A stretch of 64,000 nucleotides of DNA from NCBI GenBank assembly GCA_024752435.1, contig CP103029.1, positions 806,001 to 870,000 of the forward strand. Reading direction: 5' to 3'. Shown here piece after piece: positions 1 through 11,267 of this stretch; position 1 is the first letter of the stretch; the number at the start of each line of letters is the position of its first letter. The DNA comes from Allantophomopsis cytisporea (taxonomy: Eukaryota; Ascomycota; Leotiomycetes; Phacidiales; Phacidiaceae). The notes beneath the pieces are model-generated. The model worked only from the letters and a program-made list of their open reading frames with translations. It was not told where the DNA came from and searched no databases. The position numbers and the translations under genes were made by a program.

Positions 1-616
1 GATGCTTCGCGATTGAGTTGATGTGGTTTTGGTACTGTAAACGTTAGGTTCAGCTACAAAGAGAACATATACGGCTTAGCATAAGATTTATTATTATTTT
101 AGATATCTTTTTCAAGTACAGGGAAAGGTGGTTAGGTACAAAGAGATGGTAAGGAACCAGATTTCATCCTATCAATATGAGAGCTGGGAGGCTTTCGTTG
201 AGTTTCATGTACCAACGATATCATCCTAGTAATTAAAGATAGTTGGTTCAGGAACAGAATCATTGATAACTTAAACACTCCTTCTTATTCCATCTAAAGC
301 AGTGGTGATATTCTCAATATTGAATCGGTACTCACTGGTCACACTTGAGAGCAACATACAATAAGGTAGGTATGTCATGATGACAGTCATGTGATCTTTC
401 CCGTGACCTTATGGCTATCATTGTCAAAATTCCGTGCTAGCCTTGCGTATAAGGCTACGAGCCGACATCGAAGCTTCTCTACGGTACTGTACCTTAGCTT
501 ACCTTATTATTGTAACACCTGTTCAAAATCACTCAGTTGTCGACCCATTACCAACTGGATTACGATCGATATCACTATTCAAAAAGCCATTGAGTATACA
601 CGTTCAAGGTGTAAAG
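1..616. other. No gene recognised; 5' flank of the DscB-like gene
   Basis: No coding similarity was seen. The open frame of the gene at 617 runs upstream through about 60 codons with no family resemblance, so this stretch is taken as promoter and 5' untranslated region. Confidence 0.4.
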
Positions 617-1482
617 ATGCTATCGTCTGGCTTCACAGATGCACCAGTTTCACGGGTTCTAGTCGTTGCCCTCGTGATCGCCTCCTTACTTGCTAGTATT
701 CTCGATATTAAACATTACTTCTACATCCAAGTAGACCTTCATCTTTGGCGATACCAACAGTTATGGCGCATTCTTACTTATCAGTTCTGCTATACCAATT
801 CGACTGAGGTTTTCTTCGGAGCTATGACTTTGTACAACTTACGTGTCATTGAGCGATTATGGGGAAGCAGGAAATTTGCTGTAAGTCATCTGTGAAATCC
901 GCTGTGATATTACTCTGACATGCGGTGAAGTCTTTTATCTTCTTGTGCTACCCATTTACGGCTTTTCTTCCGCCGCTTCTTCTAGGAGGTCTGCTTCGTC
1001 CTTTATCCCTTGGCTGGGCAAATTACCTTCCAGCTGGTCCAACGCCATTGATCTTCGCAATACTAGCTCAATATCATGCTGCGATTCCCCATGTCTACAA
1101 GTACCGTCTTGCGACTTCTGCATCCCCGCCAACAAATGAGCCTTTTGCTGGACTTACCTTTTCCGATAAATCTTACACGTATCTCCTTGCCATTCAACTC
1201 TCATTGAGTCAGTTTCCTAGTTCGCTACTTAGTGCCTTTCTTGGTTGGGTGATAGGTTACTCCTACAGAAACGAAGTCCTTCCCATAGCAATGAACAGCT
1301 TCAGGTTACCCGGATGGGTTGTAGGAGTTCAAATTGCAAAAAGAGGAGAAGGCTTCGAGGGATTACGACGGAGGCTCGAAGGAGAAAACGAGGCTGTAGC
1401 TACAGGATCAGATGGGAGGACGGGGGGTCAAGTCCAGAGACGATCGATGATGAGGCAGCTTGTGGATCAATTTAGAAGATGA
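617..1482 (+). CDS. dscB: DSC E3 ligase subunit 2-like rhomboid pseudoprotease
   Basis: Two exons, 617-880 and 931-1482, joined in phase 0 across a 50-base GTAAGT..AG intron, give 271 residues. The protein opens with SGFTDAPVSR and continues with several hydrophobic segments, including LWRILTYQF and ERLWGSRKFA. These are hallmarks of the rhomboid-like Dsc2/DscB subunit of the Golgi DSC ubiquitin ligase, which in fungi takes part in SREBP cleavage and membrane-protein quality control. No GxS rhomboid serine motif is visible, as expected for a pseudoprotease. The tail has the arginine-rich LRRRLEG stretch and ends in QLVDQFRR. I see no UBA domain of the kind found in the fission-yeast protein. 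The ATG at 617 is preferred over upstream in-frame codons because similarity begins there. The family call is from recognition, not a search. Confidence 0.7.
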
Positions 1483-2328
1483 GGAACGAGATGCGCGCGA
1501 TCTTTCGATCTGTTTGAGGGATATGTTTTGTCGGACTGCGTGTAATCCTTACATTTGGCATTTCACTGCGTAGAGAGACGAATGAGATCATTCTAGCTAG
1601 CGACTAATATTAGACAGCTATCAAACAGGTGTAGAAGATATTGTACTCTCCTCAGCACAATCTATCCTTCAGCGCTGTTAATACACTCCTTGGAAGTTTC
1701 GTTGGCAACTATCGAAGTGTCTGGAGCTGAAAAGATGCTGAGAAGGATGACTGGCCAAAAGAACAGATGAAAATACATGGAATTCCTCAAAGGGTATTTA
1801 AGAGATCAGGCAAAGACAGTAGAACAGGCTAACGAGTAAACTTAGGAAAACACAATACATGATAAGAGCGAATACTGTTACCAAGTAAGATTGTCCAAGT
1901 TACAGATGGTTTGGGTCGATGACAAAAGCCGATTTTCCCCTAATTGGTAAATATGATGCAATGAAGCATTGCCTCGTCTATTCAAGACCGAAAGAATAGT
2001 ATAAGTCGAAATATCACACTAAACTTGAAAAGTCATCAATATTCTGCTTTCAGGCTAAGGTATAACCTCGAGGCAGACCCTTGAACCAAAATCTCATATC
2101 GGCAGTCATGGCAAATAATACACAGGATCCAGGTCTCGGTATGTCGTTATCTCAAAGAATGGCCCGTGTCGATTTTTATCATCTTATCTCAACCCCTGCA
2201 TTAACGTCTAGATACTATTGTATAACTCGTACACAGTCCTTAAAGTAATAGCCCACGTCTCAAGATCTTTTGCAGAGCGTATTTTGATCTTGTTTCCATC
2301 TTTTGCTCTTTTGTAAAATCGTTCAAAA
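1483..2328. other. Intergenic, no gene seen
   Basis: Holds the 3' flank of the DscB-like gene and the promoter of the permease. No convincing open frame or repeat was found. Confidence 0.4.
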
Positions 2329-4167
2329 ATGGGACTTGCCAGAGTTTCTGAACTGCTTACAGTGCCCACTCACAAGAACGGTGTCTCGTCACCGTAAGGT
2401 CACCCTATTTTTCGCATCCTGGATTAGACATCAAAAGTTGGTTCTTTGGCTGATGCTCATACAGATGGATCAATGATGATATCCGCCCATTGCCGCCGGC
2501 ACGACGGAGATGGGACATGTACGCTTTCATCAGCTTTTGGGCTATCAATCGTAAGCCAAAGAGTCGAACTCTATGCTCGATGCAACTAAACTGACTTAAA
2601 TAGAAATATGCTTGAGTAATTGGCAAGTTGGCTCCTCATTGGTAGCAGTTGGTTTATCAGTCTGGCAAACTATGGTTGCGACTATTATAGCCAAATGTGC
2701 TATCAGTTGTATAGCTATTCTCAATGGCTATGTGGGAGCTGAATACCATATCGGATTCCCGGTCTTCAGTCGGGCTATTTGGGGTGTATATGGTGCATAT
2801 CTCGCACTGGTCCAGCGTATTATTCTAGGACTTGTGTGGTTTGCTGTACAATCGGTAAGTTTTGCTCGTTCTACCCCTGTTTTTATATACTGATGATATT
2901 CAAGTGGACTGGAGGTCTATGCGTGACAGCAATCCTCGGGGCTATCTTCCCAACCTTCCACAACATGGCTAATACGCTCCCCGCATCAGCAAATATGACA
3001 ACAGCCCAATTCACGGGCTGGATCGTCTACAACTTCATTACCATTCCACTACTCTACGTCCCGCCAGAGAAGACGAAACGCCTCTTAGTAGTCTCAAATG
3101 TCATCTCCTTTTTCACCCTCCTAGGTATTATGATCTGGGCGCTCTCAGCCGCCCATGGTGCAGGTCCTCTTCTCTCCGAGCCCGCACAGGTAGCCAGCGG
3201 TGGCGAGCTGGGCTGGGCAATTGTCAAGGGAGTAACGACAGTGATTGGCAACATAGCAGTAGGTCTAACGAACCAGGCAGACTACTGCCGCTTTGCACGA
3301 CGACCAGGAGATCAAGTTTTCGGCCAGTACTTCTCTGTCCTGCTCTTCGGAAGCGTCATGCCACTGCTCGGCTGTCTGGCATCGTCAGCTACGCAGAAGA
3401 TATACGGCGAAGCAATCTGGAATCCACCGAACATCGTACTGCGTTGGATGTCAGACAACTACGACGCGAAGACGCGAGCAGCGGGTTTCTTTGCGGGCGT
3501 CGGACTCGTGGTATGCCAATTGGCCATCAACACCATCGACAACAGTTTCTCGACCGGCATGGATCTCTCGGCGCTCTTCCCCAAGTACATCAACATCCGT
3601 CGCGGCGCGTATATCGGGCTGGTCATCAGCATCGCTATGTGTCCCTGGGAACTCATTGCGTCTGCAGGCACTTTCATCAATGTCATGAGCGCTTACTCCG
3701 TCTTCCTCGGCCCAATGTGCGGCATCCAGATCTGTGATTATTGGGTGCTGCGGCAGCGACGCTTAAAACTCTCCGATCTCTATGACCCCTATCCTGCTGG
3801 CATCTACTACTTTTCACGCGGCCTCAACTGGCGCGCGTTCGTGGCGTGGGTGGTTGGTTGGGCACCGCAGATGCCGGGATTCATCAATGCGGTAAATTCC
3901 AGTATCGAAGTTCCTGCTGGCTGCCAGCGTCTTTACTACCTCGCATTTCCTCTCGGGTTCGTGATTAGCTTTTTAGTGTTCTGGGGCTTAAATCAGTTGA
4001 GCCCACCGGTTGGGTGGGGAATGATAGATGAAGTCGATTATTTTGGCACATTTACAGCGGAGGAGTCGACGAAGATGGGATGTGCGCCCGCACATGATAC
4101 GGAGAGTGTGGAAGTTCTGGGGGATGAGAAAGCAGTCGGCTTGCGTGTCAAGGAAGGATCTTTGTAG
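2329..4167 (+). CDS. NCS1-family (Fur-type) nucleobase/allantoin permease
   Basis: Four exons (2329-2393, 2465-2550, 2604-2854, 2905-4167) keep one frame across GTAAG-type introns of 71, 53 and 50 bases and give 554 residues. The short 5' exons matter: they supply the conserved amino terminus with INDDIRPLPPARRRW followed by FISFWAIN, without which the protein would start inside TM2. Later landmarks are LNGYVGAEYHIGFPV, NQADYCRFARRPGDQ and CGIQICDYWVLRQRRL, with about 12 hydrophobic segments, all typical of the plasma-membrane NCS1 symporters that import uracil, allantoin, uridine or related compounds with H+ or Na+. Substrate cannot be read from the sequence. It lies 7 kb from the lam-type nitrogen genes, which makes a role in nitrogen scavenging attractive but unproven. 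Confidence 0.88.
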
Positions 4168-4854
4168 TTTCGTTTTCGAGATGATTTTGAGAGAACAGCA
4201 TATAAACGTATTCATTATTTTGATGACAGGGAATGAAATTTCCTTATTCATAACACCGGCCAAAGTCTTTGACCATGACATCGGAAACAATAGAAGGCGA
4301 AAAGAGAACCGAGATCAGTAGAATCCGGCCAGTCCGCTATTCCTTCGTAATACTCCTCCATGTTATTCTCATGAGACCATTCAGTTTTACTGTAGAGCAA
4401 CTACTGGAGCCCCCCCTGAAGGCGGGTCTTGTTGGAGGGCAGAGAGCAGACAGCATCATTCCAGAGCGACGGTGTAAGCCGGGGCCAAGAAACCACGATC
4501 ACAATAAGTAGCTGGTTCGTGACAGCGTGGATTGATATCGAAAGGTGATCAGTGATCCTGATCCTCCAAGCTCTCTACATACCTAGGTACCTCTATACTA
4601 GGTACTGGCTGAGCGAGATTTGTCTGCCTGAGGCTGCAGGCGGCCCGCTGAGATCTAACCTACCTAGGTAAGATACAGGCTAAAGTCTGCCCCCACACTT
4701 GCTTGAACTTCCGTACGGCAATTCTCCGGCACCCCAACGTTCAATGCGTAGGTAATAACACCACCGTTACAGCCTAACATGTCATCTGAAGCTTCGTCTT
4801 CTCAATCTCACATCAGTCCCTTACAACATTGAACAACACTCGAATATCCTCATT
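4168..4854. other. Intergenic with two TACCTAGGTA palindromes
   Basis: No gene was seen. The 10-base palindrome TACCTAGGTA occurs at 4580-4589 and 4661-4670, with a further TACTAGGTA-like half site between them, in the promoter region of the AMP-binding-like gene. Short CCTAGG-centred motifs are common in filamentous-fungus promoters; no binding factor can be named. Confidence 0.4.
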
Positions 4855-6667
4855 ATGGGGGCAGGCGATAATCTACTACTCAAGCTTGACGAGACTGTCA
4901 CTCAGACACTCAGTGAGTGGGATACATACACTACTACTCTGGCTGCAATTATCATCGGCATATTCGCCTACCAGGTATTCACAAGAAGAGACCCCGATGC
5001 CCATCCTATGCTTCTTGCCCGACAGGCACAGGCATCTCCCATAAGACAGCAGGGAGAGTCTGCAGTCTTTCGCTCACATGGCTCTCCACACGGAATGACA
5101 CTGAACAGTGGTCTCAACGTCAAGGACCCTGGAGCCTCAAAATGGTCGAGAGGTCGCAATGGCGATTTGAGAGACGTCTGGCGCCGGGTCGTCAATGGTG
5201 GAAATGATCATGACGGAAAAGCTACGGGAGTCAAAGGACGTTTGCTCACTGTCTTAGGCTCTGAAAGAGTCATCGAACATGATTTGGGTTTGTTCCCCAG
5301 CTTCACGAACCTTGCAACTGTTTGCTAATACCTTGTATAGATGAAGTCTCCCAGGTTATCAATATCATCGGGCAATACATCAAGCAGAACGAAGGTCGTC
5401 GCGTTGCAATCTATCTCCCAAACTCTATAGAGCTCTTAGCCACGATCTTCGCCAGCGCATTTTATGGACTTACTCCAATTCTCCTGCCATACGATCAATC
5501 ACCCGCTATCATCTCTTCGATGCTACAAGAGTCGAAGGCTGATACACTGGTAGCCGCTGCTGGTTCTTTCGCATACGAAGAAGTCACTAAGAGCTATCCC
5601 GGCCTCAAACAACTCATTTGGGTAGCAGATGGAGGCAGTGCTCATATGGATTGGAATGAGATTCCTAGTGGAGCTGGTGGTAACATTCATGTCGCAACAT
5701 GGCAGGATGTTGTTGAAGAGCACAAGGCCACCATCAGCAAAGAGCTTCCAAACTCAGAGACAAAGGATACCCCTGACGATCTTCTTGCATTCTGGCCCTC
5801 GGCAGGAAAACCTGAACTTGTGGCATATACTCAAGCCAACTTGACTTCTGCCATCTCGGGGCAATTATCATCCATTCCAACTGCTCGAAAGTTCAGCCCA
5901 GCGGATCTCTTCCTTCCCGCCGACTCTCTTTCAACGGTGTATCCACTAGTCTTGACCTTCGCGGCTCTTTATTTCAATTCTTCTGTAGCACTCAACTCCG
6001 TTGCAGGCACAAATCCAGATCTAATTGCTGCAACCCAAGGCATTGCCCCAACGATAATTGTCGCATCTGCTGCAACGCTTTCCAAAATCCACCTGGAAAC
6101 GACTTCTAAACTCTCGTCTGCGTTCTATCGTGCAGTACATTGGTTGCAAACTCGTACTCTCGCTCAAGATGGAGTAATGCCCCTTGCATCTCTCCTCACC
6201 AAGTTCAACGACTCTCTTAGACCTGTCATAGGCACCACTCCGGGCAAACTACGACTGGTCTTCGTCTCTGAGCAGATTGGTGCTGCCACCCCACCGCTCA
6301 GCTCAACCACTCTTTCAGATCTACGTATCTTTACTGGTGCTAGAGTTATATATGCCCTTACTTCTCCCAAAGTCGCAGGTGCCGTCACACAAACTGGATT
6401 TTATGATTACAGAGTTGAAGAGACCGGAAAATACTCCCATTTCGGTGCCCCAGTTACAAGCGTTGAGATTTTCCTGAGAGATACCAAGGACCTGAAGACA
6501 AATGATGATGCTATTGTAGGAGAGGTAAGCTTTCCAAGTCAATGTTTATACAAGTATTTGGCTGATTCCCATAGATCGTTGCTCGGGGACCTGCTGTGGT
6601 TGGGGGCGAAGCTGCGTTGGGAGTAATGGGTACTATCCGTGATGACCACACTTTAGCATATTTGTGA
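4855..6667 (+). CDS. AMP-binding-like (acyl-CoA synthetase superfamily) membrane protein
   Basis: Three exons (4855-5287, 5341-6524, 6575-6667) read in one frame to give 569 residues. The first intron has a GTTTGT donor and a TGCTAATA-like branch point close to its acceptor. A hydrophobic segment near residues 28-42 (LAAIIIGIFAYQVF) suggests an amino-terminal membrane anchor. The next part, with GRRVAIYLPNSIELLATIFA and GLTPILLPYD, matches the start of the adenylate-forming (ANL) fold. The end, EIVARGPAVVGGE followed by LGVMGTIRDDHTLAYL, resembles the close of the large domain. The P-loop is poorly preserved, FWPSAGKPELV standing where a TSG/STG-KGV signature would be expected, and the C-terminal lid domain is missing. 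It may therefore be a non-catalytic family member. Substrate is unknown. Confidence 0.65.
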
Positions 6668-7388
6668 GCGTTTATGATGAATGATATGGCTTTTCAAGAA
6701 TGGGTAAATTATTGAAACCGTGCAAGCTTATATACAAATTTAACCATCAGACACCGACAGCATACTGTATGGTGCCATTGTGTGATTCACTCAGCCTCAA
6801 GTACCAAATGTAGATTCACTCAACTTATCACCTCCTATCCAACAAGTCCATGTAGTCTTTGCACGGTGTTTGCCAACATTAGAAGCTTTCCTTACCACCA
6901 AAACGTATCCTACAAATTGGACATGTGTAGACGATCTTGTTGGTCCTGATATATTCTAAATAGTCTACACAAAGGTCGGCCTCCATGAATAAAGCAGTCT
7001 CGAAGCCCAATTGGTAGATGCACGGAGATTTTATTGTTGAGAGTTCTGTCTGAAAAGTATGTGGAATTCATTTTTCTCAAAGTCCAAATTTGACCGGAGG
7101 GATACATTCTTGTTTTTGTTTTCTGTAGGGAGAATCGCTGGAAGTGTTCCACATATGTGGTCAATATACAGACCTCACTTCGGTGCAAACGTGAAAGTGA
7201 ATGATTCTCACTGTCACTCAATTGCTCCCTTTCTCCTTCAATCAATATAGTGCCCAAACCTGCTACACAATACCCAGTATCGTGACAGAAGTTCACGTTT
7301 GATGTCATTAGCCTGTCATGATCGTCCTCGAGTAGATGTAGCAAGTGCTTTTTAACACATTAAATCCAGCCGGAGACAATCGAAACTC
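6668..7388. other. Convergent intergenic region, no gene supported
   Basis: Lies between the stop codons of two converging genes and probably holds both 3' untranslated regions. A 144-codon minus-strand frame at 6910-7344 shows no recognisable family. Confidence 0.4.
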
Positions 7389-9513
7389 TCACCAGACCCC
7401 TACACCAACTAGGTCCGCCCCATAACTCTGAAGCCCTTCATCGCCGCCTACGTTCCCCACAACAAGCACATTGTTACCAACGACCCACCCCTCCGTAAGA
7501 ACGCTGAAGATTCCCGTGTCCTGCCATCCATTATTGACACTATAAATCTCACTGCTCCGTCCACTAAGCGGCACCTCGATCCGTTGTATAACATCATTGA
7601 CCGCCAGAGTTAAGTTTCTTGTGTTGGTACCGGTCGTCCAGGACGTTGATATGGCTATATCGTTATTACAGAAGTAGACATCCAGGAATTTGGAAGCACT
7701 GGAACTGGAAGTTATGTTTATGGATGCGGTACCGGATGGTGAAATGTTGGATACCTTGGAGCCAATGGGAAGGCATTTGTCTGTGTCACAAGTGGTGAGA
7801 GTGGAACCTGAGAGGGTGAAGGATGTTGAGGGGTATAAAGTTGCTGCCGGAGGCTTGATAGATATGGATGAGGGAATGAGCGTTGAGACGATGGTCATGG
7901 TGTTGTTGTTCGCAGGGGGGATGGTTATTTTCGTTGATAGGGTAGAGGAGCCGGAAGGTAGAGTGATGGTTTGTGTATCTGTACCTAAGGTAATATAGAC
8001 GCTTTGTGAGGAGGTGGCGGCTGTGGGGAAGTTCAATGTTAAGCTATAGTTGCTGCTGCCAGTGACTCCATAGATGTTTGAGAACGTCGTTGTATCGCTA
8101 TACCGTTAGCAATTATATATGGTCTCGAAAAGGATGTACCTACCCGCTCGTTGTAGCAAAGAGCTCTGCGGAATATGTCCCGTTCTCAACGGTATCAGAA
8201 ACTTCCAGCAGCAAGGTTCCATGTCCTTCAACACTTCCGGTGTAAGAAGTCTTCACGGAAGTTGTGGTAGCATCTTTCCAGACATCTTTCAATGACCCTG
8301 CATACTGAAGACCAACATCTGGTAAATCCAAGGTGAGGTCTCTTGTCTCATTGAAGAGATTGACAACAGCTATGACTGTTCGGTTCTCACTGAGAGGTCC
8401 CGCCCAAACCTCGTACCCGTTCTCTGTCCATCTGCGCTTGAAACTGGCTGCTACACCCAAGCTATCTTGGTTATAAGAAATGACATCAGCATTGCTTAGA
8501 ATCGCTAAAGATTCTGAACTGACACTGGTAGCACTGTCGTTCAAAGCACAGCCAATGACCAAGGGAGACTTAATAATTGCCCACAAAGAGAAATGTGTCT
8601 GTTCTTCGGGATACGAGAGAACTCCATTTCCAACTTCCAACATATCCAAATCTAGCCAATGACCTGGCCCCGCAAAGTCAGTCTGTGGCACAGCCTAGAA
8701 GAGAAAATTAGAAGAGCTTAGGAATTATCAGGGTTCGATCATACCTGATTCAAGATCCTCGGAATAGTGCGGTATGCAGGAATGATATCATTTCCAATTC
8801 GCCAGGCGTTCCCAAGTGCTGGAGCCCACAAGGATGGAAAATCAATTCCCCATTCGCATATTTGAATGACAATGGCACGATCGGTAGCAAGTATGGCATC
8901 CGTCATGTTCACGTACCGCCCTTTTGGAGAGACAGTAGGTGTGTAACTGACATCAGGGTAGCTCAAATTGGCGTCTGAATAGCAGTTGTCATATTTAAGC
9001 AGATCAGCACCCCACGATGCAAAGGAGTTGGCATCGTCTTGCTCGTGATACAGACTACCTACTTGGACAGAATTCGAGTCGGTTGCACACATTTGTATTC
9101 CAGCATCGGAATAGACTCCAAACTTGAGGCCAAGATTGTGTATGAACTCACCCATGGCTGGAAAGCCGCTAGGGAAAAGAGTGGTGTTCCACGTAATGCT
9201 GCCATTGGAAAGTCGATCTGGTGTTGTCCAGCCACAATCTATGCCTACATAGTGGAACCCCGCGTCTGCAAGACCCAGATCTACCACTGCCTGCGCGTTG
9301 GAGTGAATGATGTCTTCGTTGGGTTGACAAGAGTAATGATTATATGAATTCCATCTTGAACAATTAGCCAAGGTCACTCGATATCCAAAGAATTTACCCC
9401 ATAATCGGTGTGAGAGCAAGTCCATTGTCCAGTCGACGCTCGAGAGGCAGATGATCATGATCTGCTGCGACGGTCCCAGTCACAATGAGTGACAAGCATA
9501 TAAGAGCTATCAT
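7389..9513 (-). CDS. aglD: Secreted GH27 alpha-galactosidase (AglD-like)
   Basis: Four minus-strand exons (9398-9513, 8745-9354, 8144-8694, 7389-8097) join in frame to 661 residues. Residues 1-17 form a signal peptide (MIALICLSLIVTGTVAA), so the enzyme should be secreted, where it would release alpha-1,6-galactose from oligosaccharides or galactomannan. The GH27 barrel starts with LALTPIMGWNSYNHYSC. The expected catalytic aspartates are visible: D161 in LLKYDNCY (nucleophile) and D228 in WRIGNDI (acid/base). Cysteines typical of the family follow (DCGW, MCAT, QICEWG). After the barrel comes an antiparallel-beta domain, then about 230 Ser/Thr-rich residues, a longer tail than in simple alpha-galactosidases but usual for the AglD type of about 650 residues. 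The ATG at 9513 is chosen because it gives the signal peptide and joins in phase to exon 2. Confidence 0.9.
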
Positions 9514-10729
9514 GTTGGGCACAACAATGGAAAAAACAATAGATAGGACCCGCAATGGGAATTGAGGAGAACTTATACCACATCTTATGACGACACATGT
9601 ACATAAGAGACTCGATATAACCTTTACGCGATATGCGCAGTGTATAAAGACTCACATTATTTGACGCGCACCAATAACAATGGCCGGCATGATGCTATTC
9701 AGTCGGTCATTTACCGAGGATCGGGAAATTGGAGACAGAGATACCGAAGTCAAACTTCCTCTTCAGGACGTCGAATGTATGCAATGACTGCGGAGGCTAT
9801 CAAAATCGTTGTATTTTTAGCAGGCTCATTTGACGACTGAGGGGTAGAAGAGGGGAGATCAGGCTGATAGACGATAGTGAGGACCCTCTCAGACATATTC
9901 ACCCCCGATGACCAGGCAAGGTCGGTACCGATACTAACATCATCGTGCTCGACGGCTGTGTGACAGGATGATATATATGAACGCGTGCGCTTGTGCAGAT
10001 GTCCGAAGACTCCTTGCAGCTATTGTTGTTGCTGCAACTGTCATGCAACATTGCAATATACCGACTCACGTAGTTGAGGCCAATAGCATGGTAACGGAGT
10101 TGGCATAAATTGCTAGATTCGGTTGCTGCATGCGTCGGCTCCCGAATGTGTATTTCCCAATGTCCTCGTGCCCCAACTTCAAAGGTTTTCTCAGGATATA
10201 CGATCGAGTTCATCGTTTATGGTTCACAGAGCGATGTATTCTGTGTCATCCGTATATACTTTGAGTAGTATATCCACCTGCATTTAGTAGCAAAACGTGG
10301 GTAGTCAACCTGATAACTGCACCGAAAGACCAGAATGTCGTGAGTTCTATGCATCCGTATTGAAAGCCCAGCTCAGATTAATGGCTGGTCAGTTTCGTGA
10401 CAGATCCCTGAACACGATTTGCACTGGACGTGTACCTTCCAGGTTGCAAATCGTATCTCCCACTCTTCAGGTACTCTCAAAGGTCCATGGAGTTCTTATA
10501 TCATTTCCCTTGTATCGATTGTGTTGAATGACTCAACATATCACGAAACACAGTTGGCTCCTATGGATGTCGCACCGTCGTCCTCTGGGAAAGCTCATCA
10601 CTCGACTGACCCTCCAAACCTAACCCAAGCATACACCGGGGAAGACGGAGACTGACTTTTCCTTCTCGCAAAGTCCACATAGAATTCCAACCACGCCTTC
10701 GAATTTGCATTTCCGCCGGGTACTTCAAT
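9514..10729. other. Upstream of the alpha-galactosidase; no gene seen
   Basis: Promoter of aglD and about 1 kb of sequence without a supported gene. Open frames of 60-104 codons on both strands show no recognisable domain. Confidence 0.35.
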
Positions 10730-10945
10730 CTACTCTGGCTTCTTCTCCTCTAGGGTCACCCTATCAGCCAACCACGACCTGGGAGTAGGCCGATCCGAGA
10801 TATGAAGAAACTTCGCCTCCGTTAGCACATTCTCTGCATCCCACTCGTCAATCGTCCCTATATCTCTCTCGTAGTTCCTACTCCTGAACTCGCCCGCTAG
10901 CAACTCATACGGGCGGTGTAGGATGATCATCACAGTGAACCGGCA
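10730..10945 (-). pseudogene. C-terminal fragment of a GT8-like glycosyltransferase
   Basis: About 70 minus-strand codons read LHRPYELLAGEFR, then DEWDAENVLTEAKFLH, then ISDRPTPRSW, ending at a stop. This closely resembles the tail of fungal glycogenin-like (GT8) transferases, where HRPY..LTGEFR and AKF(L/V)HFSDWP.PKPW are characteristic. Upstream on this strand the sequence turns at once into AT-rich non-coding DNA, so the catalytic part with its DxD motif is absent. The usual SDWP reads SDRP here, a likely decay substitution. The piece abuts the end of the biotin carboxylase gene, suggesting a rearrangement breakpoint. Identification is by motif memory only. Confidence 0.5.
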
Positions 10946-11267
10946 ATCTGCCTATCGGTTTAGTAATTCGTATGTAACTTATTTAAATTACGCATTATAC
11001 TATATACAATCTAATACTTTGAGACTTTTCAAAGTGTATTGAATAATCTATTGTAGAATCTAGAATTATCCGAGCTACTAGATAGTACTACTAATATTGT
11101 ATATTTACTTCAAATACTACTCTAGCTAATATATATATATATATATATATATATTTAGAAACAGTCTGGGGCATCCCTATGTCACCGTTGAATATAGTAA
11201 ATCAGCAATGGAGATATATCCGATTTGTACTTCTCATTCATGAATCTTACGTGTAAAAATATTAAAC
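10946..11267. other. AT-rich non-coding spacer
   Basis: Strongly AT-rich with many TA steps and stops in all frames, including an (AT)n tract. It separates a truncated GT8 fragment from the 3' end of the biotin carboxylase gene and could be decayed (for example RIP-mutated) DNA; that is not established. Confidence 0.4.
11129..11154. repeat. (AT)n microsatellite
   Basis: An uninterrupted run of about 13 AT units inside the AT-rich spacer. Confidence 0.9.

Noticed and set aside
6910..7344. 144-codon minus-strand frame between converging genes
   Set aside because: No recognisable domain, and it lies where two 3' untranslated regions are expected.
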